Assembly (NCBI GenBank): GCA_016584495.1
Contig: WAID01000015.1
Span: 2,108,501 to 2,172,500, forward strand
DNA: 64,000 nucleotides
Origin: Celoporthe dispersa
Lineage: Eukaryota; Ascomycota; Sordariomycetes; Diaporthales; Cryphonectriaceae
Direction: 5' to 3'
Below are positions 10,311 through 22,600 of the stretch, piece after piece. Every line of letters starts with the position of its first letter. Position 1 is the first letter of the stretch. The notes under the pieces were generated by a model. It had not been told where the DNA came from. It did not search any database and saw only the letters and a list, made by a program, of their open reading frames with translations. The position numbers and the translations under genes were made by a program.

Positions 10311-12907
10311 GGTGGGAGGAATGGTGTTGGTGTCTTGGGCTACCCGGTCATAAGATAAAAGCTGTATTCAGTGAGGACTATGTAAGATTCAGAAACTAGG
10401 TAGAGGATGAGAGATGTGAATCGCTCTTCAGACTATCGTCTTGATATCTCGCAGAGAGCCACCATGACCCGGCGGGAAATCTTCGGCGGTGAAAGGGACG
10501 GAGTAGCCCCCTGTGTCGCCGTATCCGGGCCGTCGCCCCGATACGTGCCTCTAGGGTGACTCTCGACTTCTTTTATCAACGAAACAAGACCGTGGCAAGT
10601 AAAGATGCCTCTAACACCACGGAAGGAGCTCGGTCGCGCATACTTATCAACAAAACAAAACGGTCTTTATGATTACCGAGTTTCTCGATCTTGCTCTGAA
10701 ATCACCTCCACCTGCTGCTACCCGCGATTGCTATTGCTCCAAAGATGACCCAAAAACAGATAGAGAAGTCTAATGCATCCATGCGTGGCCTTTGCGCGAG
10801 TTCGTGAAGCATCATCATTTGTTCCGAGTAATAGAACAATTACTAAGTAAACATTGCCATTTTATATGATATCGGAACTTGAATGATTGATGTGGGCTTT
10901 CGTAGGCCGGATTAGGACTAATATATTCATTCACATGCAGCGGAGTATTGAAGGTATCAAGTCTGTATGCATGACGCTTTTTATATCTTCAGCCTCGATA
11001 GATACACCTATAGATATACCTACATAGCCGCAAATATATCATGCAATCCACGCTCTCCCTAACCAAGATCTAGTCATTGTCTCGATTATAACACTCACCA
11101 CAAGCAATCTTGTTCATAATACTGCTTCTCCTTTCAGTCGCCAGAATTGGCATTCGGAGTGCTTCTCATCTCCCGATGCTGCTCGTGGACGACTGACCCC
11201 TCCTCTGCCATTTTTCTAGACCCGTCGTGACTTGTGGTAAGTCTTTACAAGCCGAACAGTGAGCCCACATCGAAGCGGTGGCCTCCTGAATGCCCAGAAT
11301 TCGAGATGATTAACAATGCATATTCGCAGGCCCTCTTGTCCTCCAGCCCCGCGCTCAGTAACGACTAGCAGACCTCTCACACACCCTGAATACTACCCAG
11401 ACTGACGCGACGCCATAGTGAATGTACCCACGGCCTAACAAATTGTGCTTCTGCCGAACATGACAATTATAAGCTGGTTCAAACCGCCTAACCAGCCACA
11501 ACCTAAACACACGCATGACTTTCTTCTTGTCCCTTTTGCTGCCCACGCACACCACCGCGGCTAGGACATCAGCGGCGGCGGCGCCCCTTAAAAAACAAAA
11601 AAACAAAAAATGCTGGCACGCAGCTAGGGGAAGACAAATACATAACAAAAGACGGTGTATATCAGCCATGTAGGCTGCATATACTTCGTGTCTCTGCCTC
11701 CTTCCAAGGCTGAAACATACCCAGCCAGCAGCGTCTCGGCCTTGCCGTCTGGGAATGACCGATAGAGCTGAGTGCCGTAATCGAAAAGGTATAAGAGTTG
11801 GAGGGTCCAGATCGTATCCTGTACAAGGAGCCTCTTTCAGGACGGCAGTCGCATCTTAATTCGGTATATAGCCTACATTACTAAGACATCATAACATCTA
11901 GAGGCCAGGTACATCTGACGGTCTTGTTTCTTCGGGGTCGTGATCTCAAAAAGCCGTCTGAGTTGCAAGGGAGCCAGCCACGGATCCTGGCGTGCAAGAC
12001 CACCGCTTACGGGATGCTGGCCTTCTATTGCAATCATAGACGGTACATTGCAGAGGTGCGGACCTGCTCAGTGACCAGTCCGAGTCCTGAACGCAGTCCC
12101 TGGTCCTGAATGTTTCCTTCCGCTAATGAGGTGACTTGCCAGCTGCTCCTCGAAGACCCGTTGATGCTAATGTGAGCATCTTCCGAGGCATCAACAACAG
12201 ATTTGAAATCGAGAATCCCCATTCAGAAATTTATTTTGATGGAAGCACTCATGATTCCTTCCGAGAATATAGTATACTTGCTGGGTCCAGCGTGGTTCAT
12301 AAGGACCGCCCCGAAAGAGAGGCCACTTGTACGCCTGGCTGGCTCGAGAGGAACAGGATGTGTGAAGAACATGTAGAACAAAAAAAAAAAAGGTGTTCCA
12401 ATTTACTTACCTCGATATGCCGATAGAAAACATTTTGCTTCAAGGCTAGCGACCACAGTCATCAACACCATCAACACGACGCAAATCACAGCAGGCTCAA
12501 TGTGGAAGCCAACGTACATCAAGCAAGGCCCTTCCGTGAGAGGACTTGCAAGGCAGGTAATGGCAAGTTGTTGCGTGAACAGCCAAGCCCCAGATAGTCG
12601 GCCTGTTGAAGGTTGGTGTGCCACTTGGAGTTGTCTCGGTGCATGTCTCGATGTCCCATGTACAGTACTATGTACATGTACTCGAGGGAAATGACCTTAT
12701 GACGTAAGGTGCAATGCTGTTCTAGGACGAGCCCCATATTGCAAGCTGAACGCCAGCTCTCCCTGGGACACAATAAGACTTCTCCCTTCTGCAGACACAC
12801 CACAGAGGAACGAAGACCGCCAGCAACAGATTCGTGAAATTCCCACACCAAATCCCTCCTCACTCGAGGTTAGACAGGTGGGCAGTGTGAAATTGAATAT
12901 CGCAGCC
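10311..12907. other. Intergenic between divergent MFS and sugar kinase
   Basis: AT-rich for this window, especially 10600-11150, with no convincing gene. A frame at 12136-12426 (+) includes the peptide SIFRGINNRFEIENPHSEIY and looks less repetitive than its neighbours, but it has no recognisable domain. Palindromic GTAC-rich DNA lies at 12659-12681. The region probably holds the promoters of the genes on both sides. Confidence 0.45.
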
Positions 12908-14805
12908 ATGAAGCACTTGATCATGGTCGGGGCCTGTTACCTCGACACCATTCTCACGTGAGCAGCAGCAGCAGCAGTCCGCCTCGATCCGGTGAACCCG
13001 AAATAAATGAACAGATGGAAAAGGAAAAGGAAGACCAGCGAGCTCTGCTGATTCGTTCTATTCCACAGAGTCCCCCATTTCCCCGAAGAGGATGCCAAAT
13101 TGCGCGCCACGAGCCTCAAGACACGGCGTGGTGGCAACTGCGGCAACTCGCTCGAGGTTCTGCAGCAGCTTGTCCCGCCCGACGCGGTAGCGCTTCACCT
13201 GGTGACCGTGCTCCCCAGCCGTGGGTCCGCAGCGACGGCAGAGGTGCTGTCCTCGTTCGGGCCCCGGGGACCTGCTGCTGTAGACTTCAGCCACTGCATC
13301 CACCGCGAGGACCAGGCCGAGGCGGCCAGCAGCTACATCCTCCGTAGCCAGGTGACGGGCAGCCGGACGATCGTGAACCACAACAAGCTGGCCGAGATGA
13401 CAGTTGGCGAGTTCGTCCGTGTCGCAGAGGCCTTCGAGGACAGAGCTGCCGACACGTGGTGGCATTTTGAGGTGCGTCTAGGGCCGTATAAAGTAGAAGC
13501 TGTTCGACACGAGACATCCCATCCCCTCGTCCGCATGCCTGTCGGACTACTGCCACACCCCCGTGGGTGCTCTTCTGCTTGACCAGACAGGCACTCGCCA
13601 AGGCCTGGTGTGCTGTCTCCTCTTCGGGACTGAAGTGGCTGGCTGTTTGGTTGTTTTCTAGGCACAAGCACAAGGCGATGGGAAAGCCCGTCCCAGCGAA
13701 TACGAGATCACATGAGCCACCTCGGGGGTTCGAAGCGCCGCTGCTAAGCAGAAGGGTCACAGGGTCGCATCCCAGAGACGACGGACAGGTGCATCCAGCA
13801 CTTGCGCCATCGTCTTCCACGGTCTCGCGTCAGCGTTGAGGTCGAGAGGCCTGGCAGAGAAGGCTTACGCAAGCTGGCGACGGAGGCGGACGTCGTGTTC
13901 TATTCACGGGCGTGGGCTGAGGTGAGTTGAGCCGGGTCATATAGAGAGCAGTGCAGTTGTAGGTGCCGCGGGCAGCCGGGTGATGATCAGCCCTGGCAGC
14001 AGCAGCAACGGCGGCGTCATAGACCAAAGCTGACGAGGAATGACGGTTGTGTGTGGATGTGTGTAGGGCGAGGGTTATGCGACCGCTGAGGATTGTCTGA
14101 TGGGTGAGGTCGCACCGAGGGCGTAAGTCGGCATCGGGCCCCTGGCGGCACTTGAAGTGGCCTGCGCTGGCTGGCCAGAGTCTCAAGGCTGTGTGTGTGT
14201 GAGACGTCACATTCCACAACTGATTCTAACGCACATTCGCTTCTGACACCCACAGATCTCTTCTCTTGAGCACTTGGGGTGCCCGCGGAGCCTGCGCCAT
14301 CACGCCACCAAGTCGAGACGTTCTGCATGTCGAGCCAGTATCCGACCTAGCCGTGCAAATTGTCGAGTATGGAAACACCAAACCCCCGCCATCACACAAC
14401 CCCCTCCCCCCTTCCTTGTTCCCTTTTTGCTACTGATCGGCTTGCTTCCTGCAGAGTTCCCACCACTGAGTGGGTATGACGCGGATCTAGAACGCCTCGC
14501 TGACCTGAACAAAAAAAAAAAACTTGCGTAGCGCCATTGGAGCAGGTGATACCTTCATAGCGGGGATAATATATGGCCTGCTGTGTCGGTCGGGAGACTG
14601 GGATGCCGAGAAGACGGTGAGGTTTGCTGTAGACCTTGCCACGGCCAAGATCCAACAGGACGGCTTTGAAGGACTAGGGACCGCCTGCAGCAGTCTGACC
14701 AGAACTGGGTTGAGGATGGGGTTGAGTCAGAGCGCTGCTTGTATCGGGGAAAGGGCTGAAGCCAGAGAGGATGGGCCACTCGCGGGTGGGCAGAGAAAGG
14801 GGTGA
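12908..14805 (+). CDS. PfkB-family sugar kinase, ketohexokinase-like
   Basis: A cytosolic ATP-dependent carbohydrate kinase related to ketohexokinase (fructose to fructose-1-phosphate) in the ribokinase/PfkB fold. Exons are 12908-12957, 13069-13471, 13763-13921, 14067-14122, 14256-14366 and 14532-14805. All junctions are GT...AG with matching phase, giving 350 residues without any correction. The N terminus MKHLIMVGACYLDTILTVP is the first strand typical of the family. GGNCGNSLEVLQ is the substrate-side Gly/Asn motif. FSHCIHREDQAEAASSYI and TIVNHNKLAEMT are the lid and sugar-binding regions. HFEGRIPE and VSVEVERPGREGL are typical ketohexokinase blocks. DAIGAGDTFIAGIIYGLL is the C-terminal PfkB signature with the catalytic Asp in GAGD. 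The second intron is unusually long (291 bases). The last 25 residues after GFEGLG are less typical, so the true end could differ. Exact substrate is inferred from family only. Confidence 0.88.
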
Positions 14806-16284
14806 CCAGGCGATCCCCTAGCGAGAAAGAAAGTCAAAAGGACTTTGTGTGCTTCGCTGGCGGCCCGCATGGTGACTGGAGAATGGAAAAGAGGGTGGGA
14901 TCCATGGAGGGATCGAGCCAGGATGAGCAGGAGGAGGGCGTAGATGCAGTGTTCCGCATCACGACGTGCAGGCAGGCTGCTTGTGCCAATTCTCCGAGCA
15001 GGGTGTGGTGGGCCTGTGTGTGTCGCTTGGGTACATGGCCGTGGTAGAGCGGCGGGAGATGTTCGTCGGGCAGAGAGGTCACCACTGAAACCAGCTAAGG
15101 TGTCATGGCTTCATGGTTGGGCTGGGGGACGGGGCAGAAATCAATGTAAAGGGCGGTGAACCACACTTGTCATGCAGGAGTGTGTGACGGTGGATTATAG
15201 GACCACCGGAATGAGGTGGCCGGCCGCTCTTGTCCAGGCCGAGAAGGAGGAGGAGCACCTTTGTCCATGCCCCCCCTCCCCCCCGCGCGCTGAGCGCCGC
15301 CGCCCGTTCCATGCCCGGAAATAGCGTTTGAATCTGATTAGCCTTCTGCAGAGACATGCATGTGTTCCGATGACGCCGCGCGAAGGGGGCAGGGGATGTG
15401 GCAGATTAAAAATGTGCCTCACGGCCCTGGCCCTGCCAGTTTGCAGCGGGCATGCGTGAGACGTGAGACGTGCTTGGGTCGGGGACAGCGCGGCCCCAAG
15501 AGAAAGGGAGAGAGAGGGAGAGACGGGGGGGGGCGCGTAGAAAATACGCCGTTGGGTGACTTGGCTGGAGGCATGCCCAATTTAAAACCCTAGACGGGGG
15601 GTGGAACAAGACTGGACAGTCGTACCGAACGACCGGTGATCCTTTGCATGCCTGAACGGACAAGGCTGTCGGTCAGCAGAGCCATCCCATCCAATATCGG
15701 ATAACCGCTGCGACGCAACCAGTGTCGCCTGCCCACACCTGGTAGATCTACTAGTGTGCCACTCTTTAGATGACGCAGACTCTTTCCATGGCCTTTTTTT
15801 TTGTTCTTCTTTTTGCCTCTGGGTGAAGATCGGCCTTGGGGGTGTCTCAGCCCACCCATGACAGCGGCATCCGTTGGATGTGCTGATAAGCTGCATGCGC
15901 CTGCCACAGCCGGAGGTCTTTGGTCCGGTCTGTCCAGTACTGTGCTGAGCCGGCAGGTGGTGCAGGATAGTGTGTGGGTGTGTGTGGCTCGCTATCCGTG
16001 CGTGCTTCGCCTGACGAGCTGCCGGATGACCTCGTGTGTCAATGCCAACAATTTGGGAGTTGTTTCGGGAGATGTACCATGTTTGCTGTGAAGGTGAGGT
16101 TCCTCGCTGCGCCGAGGTGACCTCCTGGTGGTGCTGCAGGCATCGCGATGCAGTGGAGGGAGGCGTCAAAGGTGTCAGTCTTACCACGCTTCGTTTCGTA
16201 ACTTCTGCGTCGTATGTGATCGACAAGCGTGGGCGTAGAGTCATCCAGCAGCAACCAGACCGGAGAGTCTCGCTTCGCTGTCGA

Positions 16285-16294
16285 AAGAGAGAGG

Positions 16295-16322
<28 letters not shown>
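16285..16322. repeat. GA microsatellite
   Basis: GA dinucleotide tract with one GGGA interruption. Confidence 0.85.
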
Positions 16323-16329
<7 letters not shown>

Positions 16330-17318
16330 CCATGTTAAGACAGGGTTCTTCCACCAAGACGGTTTCTCTGCCGCGGATGTCGTCCGATGTTCCAACCTGG
16401 AGGTTGCGCACACCCTGGGACCAACACAGGCTGCGGCGACCCGCTGCCCAATCCATCCGCACCAGGCAAGGTGCAGCAGCGACGCCGAGAGTGGGAGGCT
16501 TGGGTGAGCCAGCCAGCCAACAGGTGAGACCCCCTCTCCTCCCCAGTCCACCCCAGCAGCCGAGCAGCGCGCAGCCCACCACACGACGATGGGACACGAA
16601 TCAGTTGCTACTTTGAAAAATTGGTTGCACCAGGCCGCCCGGAAGGCTCCCTCCTCCACCACCGTCACGAGGCGCCCTGTCTCCGCCCGCCCCCTTCCTT
16701 ACCATGTCGTGTCCTGATTGGTACGCACAAGATGCAGGTCGTTGTCACGGAAGCCGGGTCCTCCAGGAGTCTCGATCGGGCTCCTTGCCTCCCCACATGC
16801 GCTGCCTTTTTTTCTTTCTTTTTGGACAAGCCTCCTCAGACCCGGAGACCAGTGGATGTCCAGAGTGCAGCGTGCCCCATAGGCTAGAGACCCGTGTCTG
16901 CAAGTTACGCGGCGGGCGAAATATACCTCCCCAGTGCTACCTCGAACGTCCCGGTTTGGTGACATCGGGCCCTGGCGTTTCGTCTCCACCTGGGGGCTTG
17001 AGAATTGAGACAAGTGGTAGGCTTCGTACAGAGTAGGTTCTGCGGTGAGCCCGGCATCCACTGCTCGAGCGGAGCACGGACAGATTATAGCGGCGATCAG
17101 AGTTTATGAACGGCAGCGCTGGCCACTCCCGCAAACGTCGTGTGCTTCATGCACGGTGGAACAGGTGACGATCTCTGTGGGCGTCTCTAGGAAAAATTTG
17201 CAACACCGCCGACGGCCAGGCTAGTGTGTACAAGGGGCCATGGTGACGAGGCCTTGTTCCTTAGACCAGCAGAGATGCCAGCCACCATGAAGATAGACAC
17301 ACGCTGCAACTCACTCAC

Positions 17319-17349
17319 ACTCACACACACACACACACACACACACACA
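17319..17349. repeat. CA microsatellite
   Basis: CA dinucleotides, near-perfect over about 30 bases. Confidence 0.85.
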
Positions 17350-18747
17350 TCCTGATACCCAGATCCGAGCTAGTACCCAGTACCAGGCCCCGTCCGAGCG
17401 CCACTCCGGCAGGAGGAGAAAATGGCACAATCTGCGAGAAGGAGTGCTGAGGTACTACCACTATTGTATGGTACAGTGACACGTCGGAGGGAACATTGTC
17501 AGCAGTGGTTGTCGCTAAACCCCCGTCAGGCAAGAGACCGTTGCTGTGAGAGCAGGTTCATCGCCCGCGGTCCCATCCACTTCGGTAAGGTTCCAGAACA
17601 ATGTGTGATTGGAACTGTTTGTCGTCCGAAATGCAGAGTGCTTGGCCCAAAGGATGCATCCGGCGAGCAGGCTGGGGTGGGTGGGGGGCCATTATTGCCG
17701 CCAACTAGCCCATAGCGCCTTTCGTATACAAGTCGCTGTGGTACCATGTTTATGGTGCACAGTAGTACCCCAACTAAAAATGTGACACTGAATGAGGTGT
17801 GGGGGCAGGAGGAGGTTAGGCACTGTGCCATGCAGCAGTTCTTTCGGCCTCGTCCAAGCGTTGCACGGTACGGATGACGGTGAGGAGGATCATGTCGTGG
17901 TAGGTCGCAAAGAGCCTCCTTGCCTGGATTGGACTGACTTTTTCTCTTCTTTCTTCCATTCTGTCTTTTTTTTTCTTCTTTCCTGACCCTTCCCTTGCGA
18001 GTCATGAGGAGGCGTGCCAGGCCGGCGTTGGATGGTGGTACGTAGTATGAGCCCATGCTGTCACTGCACCGGGGCTTCTTTGACGATCCATCGCTGAGAT
18101 GACAAGAGGATGATGCAAGAATTGCTGCGGATCTCCCTCTGAGCCGGTCCGTTGCCGATCCGCAGCGGTCGATGTGATGAGGACAGGCTGCATTGATCGC
18201 CGAGGCACTGCGGACTTTCGAGCCATGCTCACATAGGCCCTGGGTAGCAGTGGTATCTCGTCAGTGGTGGAGCCTCGGCACCCTCGATACCGCACCTTGC
18301 CCGTGGGAGGGTAGCCACTAGACCGCAGAATCCTAGGCTCAGGAGCCACTCAGCTTCCAGCTTACCCAACCTTCAGGGCACTGGTAGATAGCTGCTCAGC
18401 TATGTTCAGGGGGGGGGTGGTAAGAGCGCGCATAACTACCCTGTCAAGCCTGTGTTTCGATGATCTGGCAGCTGGTCCCTGTCGGCGCCTGGTGGAGGCG
18501 TCGAAGGACCGTTCAATGACATGGGGCTCTGTGATCTGGCCTCGAAACGGCTTTTTAGGTTTGGGGCCTGGTAGTGGCCCTGCAGTGCCCTGTTCGACAC
18601 ATCTGCATGCAGTCTGGAGCCGGACAGGGGCCAGGGCTCTCGATCCTGGCTCTCAACCCGGGCTACTCCTCAAGCCATCCTGCGGCCCGTGGCACGCTCG
18701 GTGGGGATACTTATGGAGATGGCTCCTGGGCGACGTCCTCGACATCT

Positions 18748-18783
18748 GTACATAGTACCATGCTGTAGTACCGTACTATGTAC
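18748..18783. repeat. 11-bp inverted repeat, GTAC-rich
   Basis: GTACATAGTAC at 18748-18758 is the exact reverse complement of GTACTATGTAC at 18773-18783, with a 14-base spacer that itself contains another GTAC-like half (GTAGTACC). It could form a hairpin. It lies in non-coding DNA and belongs to a set of similar motifs scattered across the window. Confidence 0.75.
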
Positions 18784-19118
18784 CAAAGTACCTAGCTCAT
18801 CCATCCACCTTGGGGGGGGGGGGGTTGTGAATAGGTTTAGGTATCTTGGTAGATCCACGAATGATGAGTGGCTTTGATGAGTAATTTTTTTTTGAGTTGC
18901 TGGAAGGCGACTACCGCGGCAATCTGCGCAGCGACTTGATTGTGCTCAAGGCGCAGGGCCCGAGATTAGTTTCCGTAACAGGTATGCAGTGCTTGGAGCT
19001 GTCACTCTGGCTGAGATGAGCATTCGCTTGACACAACGAGTGGCCAAGGGGGCGGAGGTCTACACAAGCGAGTGTGCCTTGAGGACAGGTACCGCCGCGC
19101 CGGAGCACACCTCACGTT

Positions 19119-19619
19119 TCAGGGTAGTACCAGCGACAGGGGACAGAGTTGACGGAATTTCGAGATTGACTTACAGATGAAATGTTCCCGCTCAAACCCT
19201 GTCAGGGCGGCGTACCGCCAGTACCTCCACTTGGTAGCCACGTACCAGGCAGCTCTCGGCCTGACCTTCTGACCGTGCCCCACGGCGAGTTGGTCACGTC
19301 CCCATGTTCCGCGGCCGAGGTGGTGGTGGAAGATGTGAGCCACTCCCGCAGCAAGTCCGGGTGCGGCAAGTGAGGGAAATTGAGGGTCAATGTCACTTCG
19401 CTCGCTGCGTACCAGCATGTGCAGCGCGCCACAATATGGCTCCTACCACTGTTAGTGCTGGTCGCGGTACAAGTCCACGAAGGGCCAGAGGAACCACGGG
19501 TCAACCGTCCACAGCCAAGCGCCCAATGCGAGGCCAGAAACCTGTCCAATGACGGACGGCGCCGGTCCAGCCGCTGCAGTCTCGCGTCCCATCGCTCTGA
19601 GGTTTTGCGCCGGTATCAT
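19119..19619 (-). CDS. Candidate small membrane protein, two exons
   Basis: Not a recognised family. Exon 1 (19619-19471) starts with ATG and encodes a 50-residue segment with a very membrane-like stretch (GQVSGLALGAWLWTVDPWF then LWPFVD). A GTACCG donor and a CAG acceptor (intron 19405-19470, 66 bases, with a CACTAAC branch-like site) join it in phase to exon 2 (19404-19119), which encodes an aromatic- and basic-rich part (HIFHHHLGRGTWGRDQ, AAWYVATKWRYWRYAALTGF). Together they give 144 residues and a whole number of codons. A GTAAGT at 19174 could instead splice to further exons, so the C terminus is uncertain. Support is the non-repetitive, Trp/Tyr-rich composition and the matching splice phase; no homologue can be named. 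It could also be a fragment of a larger or decayed gene. Confidence 0.35.
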
Positions 19620-22600
19620 GCCGGCCAGACAGCTACAGCTCTTATTCGCCGGTATGACTCGCCTGTCCAGCGTCGACGAGAGCCGCCCACAACAGCAGCT
19701 CTGGGGCTCGCGGCTAGGTCGGGCGGTCTGTCAGTCAGCATACGAGGCCGATCTTCAACCCCGGGTCAGAACAAGACGCATGCGCCATGCAGCGCGGCAT
19801 ATCCGTAGCGTCTGTTTAGGTGCGCCTCAGGCTCGAGGCCGGCGCCGATACACACGAGACGCACCAGGGAGGGACCTCGTGCACGCATCACAGACTAAAG
19901 ATGCCAGTGGTCGATGTTGAAGCCTAGAACTCCGGCTGGCCAGCGAGCAGACCTCACGGTCGACAAGGGCTAGTGCTTGGCCCAAGGCGTGTGATCTTTC
20001 TGAACAAGTCCCAGGTCACACGGGGACGCGAGCTGAAAGGCAAGGACAGCAGCCGATCGGCACATGGGCTGCTGAGATTCGTGCACAGACTAGAATTCGG
20101 GGAGCCAGAGAGGAGTGCATGGTAAGAGACGCATCGGTAGGCGCGTTGTAATGCGTCCGTGTCTCGGCGTCATACTGTTCGAAAAGCCCTGCGTGACAGC
20201 GAACGAGGGCCCCTCGCCTCCAGGTGGAGGGTCCCCGGGGGTCTCGAGAGGAGGAGGGCCCGCATGCAGCAAGGAGCGTGACCACAGGAGAGAAAGAAGA
20301 CTCCCTGATCTGGGCGCAGGTGCAGATCCAAAGAGCCTGCCCGACCTGGCTCGCGTGGCCTCAAGAACGCCCGCACGCAGCAGGACGGACGGATGGATGG
20401 ATGGACATCTGTGCCTGGGTCCATCATTGGTCGGCCAGGACGGAAATGAACGGGGTCGCAGATAGATCTTGGACCAGGCCTCGAGCAGGCCTCGCTGGTA
20501 AGAGTGTTATTGTTGTGTGCCGTGTCGTGCTGGTGGGAGGGAGACGGTGGGAGGGAGGGCGAGGGAGGGAAGGGCGAGCGAGTAAGAAAGACAGACACAC
20601 GAAGGTCGATTCCCGCCGTGGGTGAGATCGGAACTGGAAGTTGCTACCCGAGCACTGGGGCAGATCCTACCCCATCGCGGGAAAGCGAGACCATGGGCGA
20701 TTGAAACCTGCAGGTACCAAGGTACCGAAGTAGCGCCGTACCCAGAACGTGCCTTCCCACAGTACAACAGAGAGCAGCACGCTGACGTAAAATGCTATAG
20801 CAGGCAGCCCGGCAGCTTACCACTGTGATCCCCCCTTACCGCGGAGGCATTGCTAGCTCCTTGGGACTACGGAATAGTACGATTAAGACTGATGTTTTGT
20901 AGCAACAGGATCGCAGCCCTCCTCATCTCCTGAGACGGCGCACTGATCGTCAGAATTCACATAAGCGCTTGAGCCATCCAGACTCAGACACGGCAGCAGG
21001 CAGGCCGGCCGCAGCGATAGAGGAAGCCGGACACTTGTGGTGTGGTCTTGTCTAAGCCCTGGAGGCAGGGAGGAGGCCAGCGGATTGCCTCAAAGGGCCC
21101 TGGCCGCGTGCTAGGTCCTTGTGGCGTAGGAACCTCTGGGATTGGAATGGCCTGGAATGAGAGCTCAGACAGGAAGGGGTGCCACACCGTCTGACCCGAC
21201 TGCCGTGCCAGCTTGCCAGCCAGCCAGCGTGCAATGCCTGATTAGTGCTGTTGCATTCTGGCCTGTCTCGCATTAGGAATGTCGCGGGCCTGCCTCCCTG
21301 ATCCCAACCGCCGCCAGTTCCAGCACGTACTCAGCAGAGGCGCTGGCGCCCAGCGGGGGTGCGCACCTAAACTGGCCGTAAAATTGAACCATGGCAGGCG
21401 GCCAGGTGCTGTTGGCCACAGGGGGGGGAGGAGGGGAGGGGAGAGGAGAGGGTGGAGGGCAGGAGGGGGACACGGTGGGGTACGTGTTTGTGAGGGTGGG
21501 ATCTGTCCGCCTCGCGTGATAGCTCAAGCAAGATGTTCGTAAAAATAAAATAAAAAATGACGAGCCGGGTTGGTTGACTGACTGTACTGTACTGTGCTGT
21601 AGTGAAGGCCAGAGGGCCATGTAATGCAATCCTGCAGGCGAGGGAGGGGCTGTACTACGGTGCGTCGTAGGGGCTGCCTGCAGCAGGCCACTGGTGGCCA
21701 GGTGGTCCCAAGTCCGTTCTTAGCACCATGCACCCCCCTGTCCAAGGCTCAGTCTACAGCGCCAGCAAGGCCCTGCTCAGCAAGGTTTCTCAGGGCCTCA
21801 ATCCTTTCTCCTGCTCCGCCAATCTCTCCTTGTGACTCGTCCCTTCCCCCCTTCCCCCCTCCTGCGGCCCATCACAATACTCGGTTACTCACAATCTGCC
21901 CCAAGAGATCATCTTCCATCCCTCTCCGTTCTCGTCAGACATTTGGCTTCCTGCTGGCCAACATTTTCAACCTCCGGCCCCATTTACCGCGTCTGGCATG
22001 CGATCCTGCCGCGGTGCCCCTCTCTTTCCGCAAAAAAAAAAAAAAAAAGGCCGCTCTTCTATTTTCTCCTCCCTCTCTTCTAGTCTCCATTCTACGAATG
22101 CTAGTCTGCCTTTTTTTTTTTGGGCTGCCCTCCTGCCTGGCCTGACCTTGTACTACGTACGTCTTGGATGATCAGCGACTGTGTGATCGCTAAACTCTAC
22201 GCGGACGGAAATGAGACGAGTCTGTGAATCCGTACAGCCGAGACGAAATCTGCCGCCGCCTGACGGGTTTTCTTGGTGGTGCCGTGCTGCGCTGTGCAGC
22301 GCCTGACCAGCTCGGTCGGAAACAATGCAGCTTGCGTCTCGGTTCGCTCTGTGCATACCGCCCTCGCGTCATGCGCCGTCGGCAAGGGAGACTTGCTGGT
22401 ACCATGGTGTGCTGCGAGGCAACCATCGGCAAGAAACAACGGGGTCTTGGCCTGGATCCGCCCAGCCTTGACGGTGTGGTCGCAGCTTTTGTTAGCCGTG
22501 ACCGCCATCAGACAGAGCAGGCTCAGATGGCCAAGACACGATAGGACGACGCCACAGTCAGTGACCGCTCGCCTTGCCTCTGACTGCGTCAGACCCCCTC

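Larger units (their letters stand above)
14806..19118. other. Gene-poor region
   Basis: No gene recognised. Features are simple repeats (GA at 16285-16322, CA at 17319-17349), G/C runs, and an 11-bp inverted repeat at 18748-18783. Several 100-200-residue open frames exist on both strands but are Arg/Pro/Ser-rich, overlap each other and carry no motif. Confidence 0.45.
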
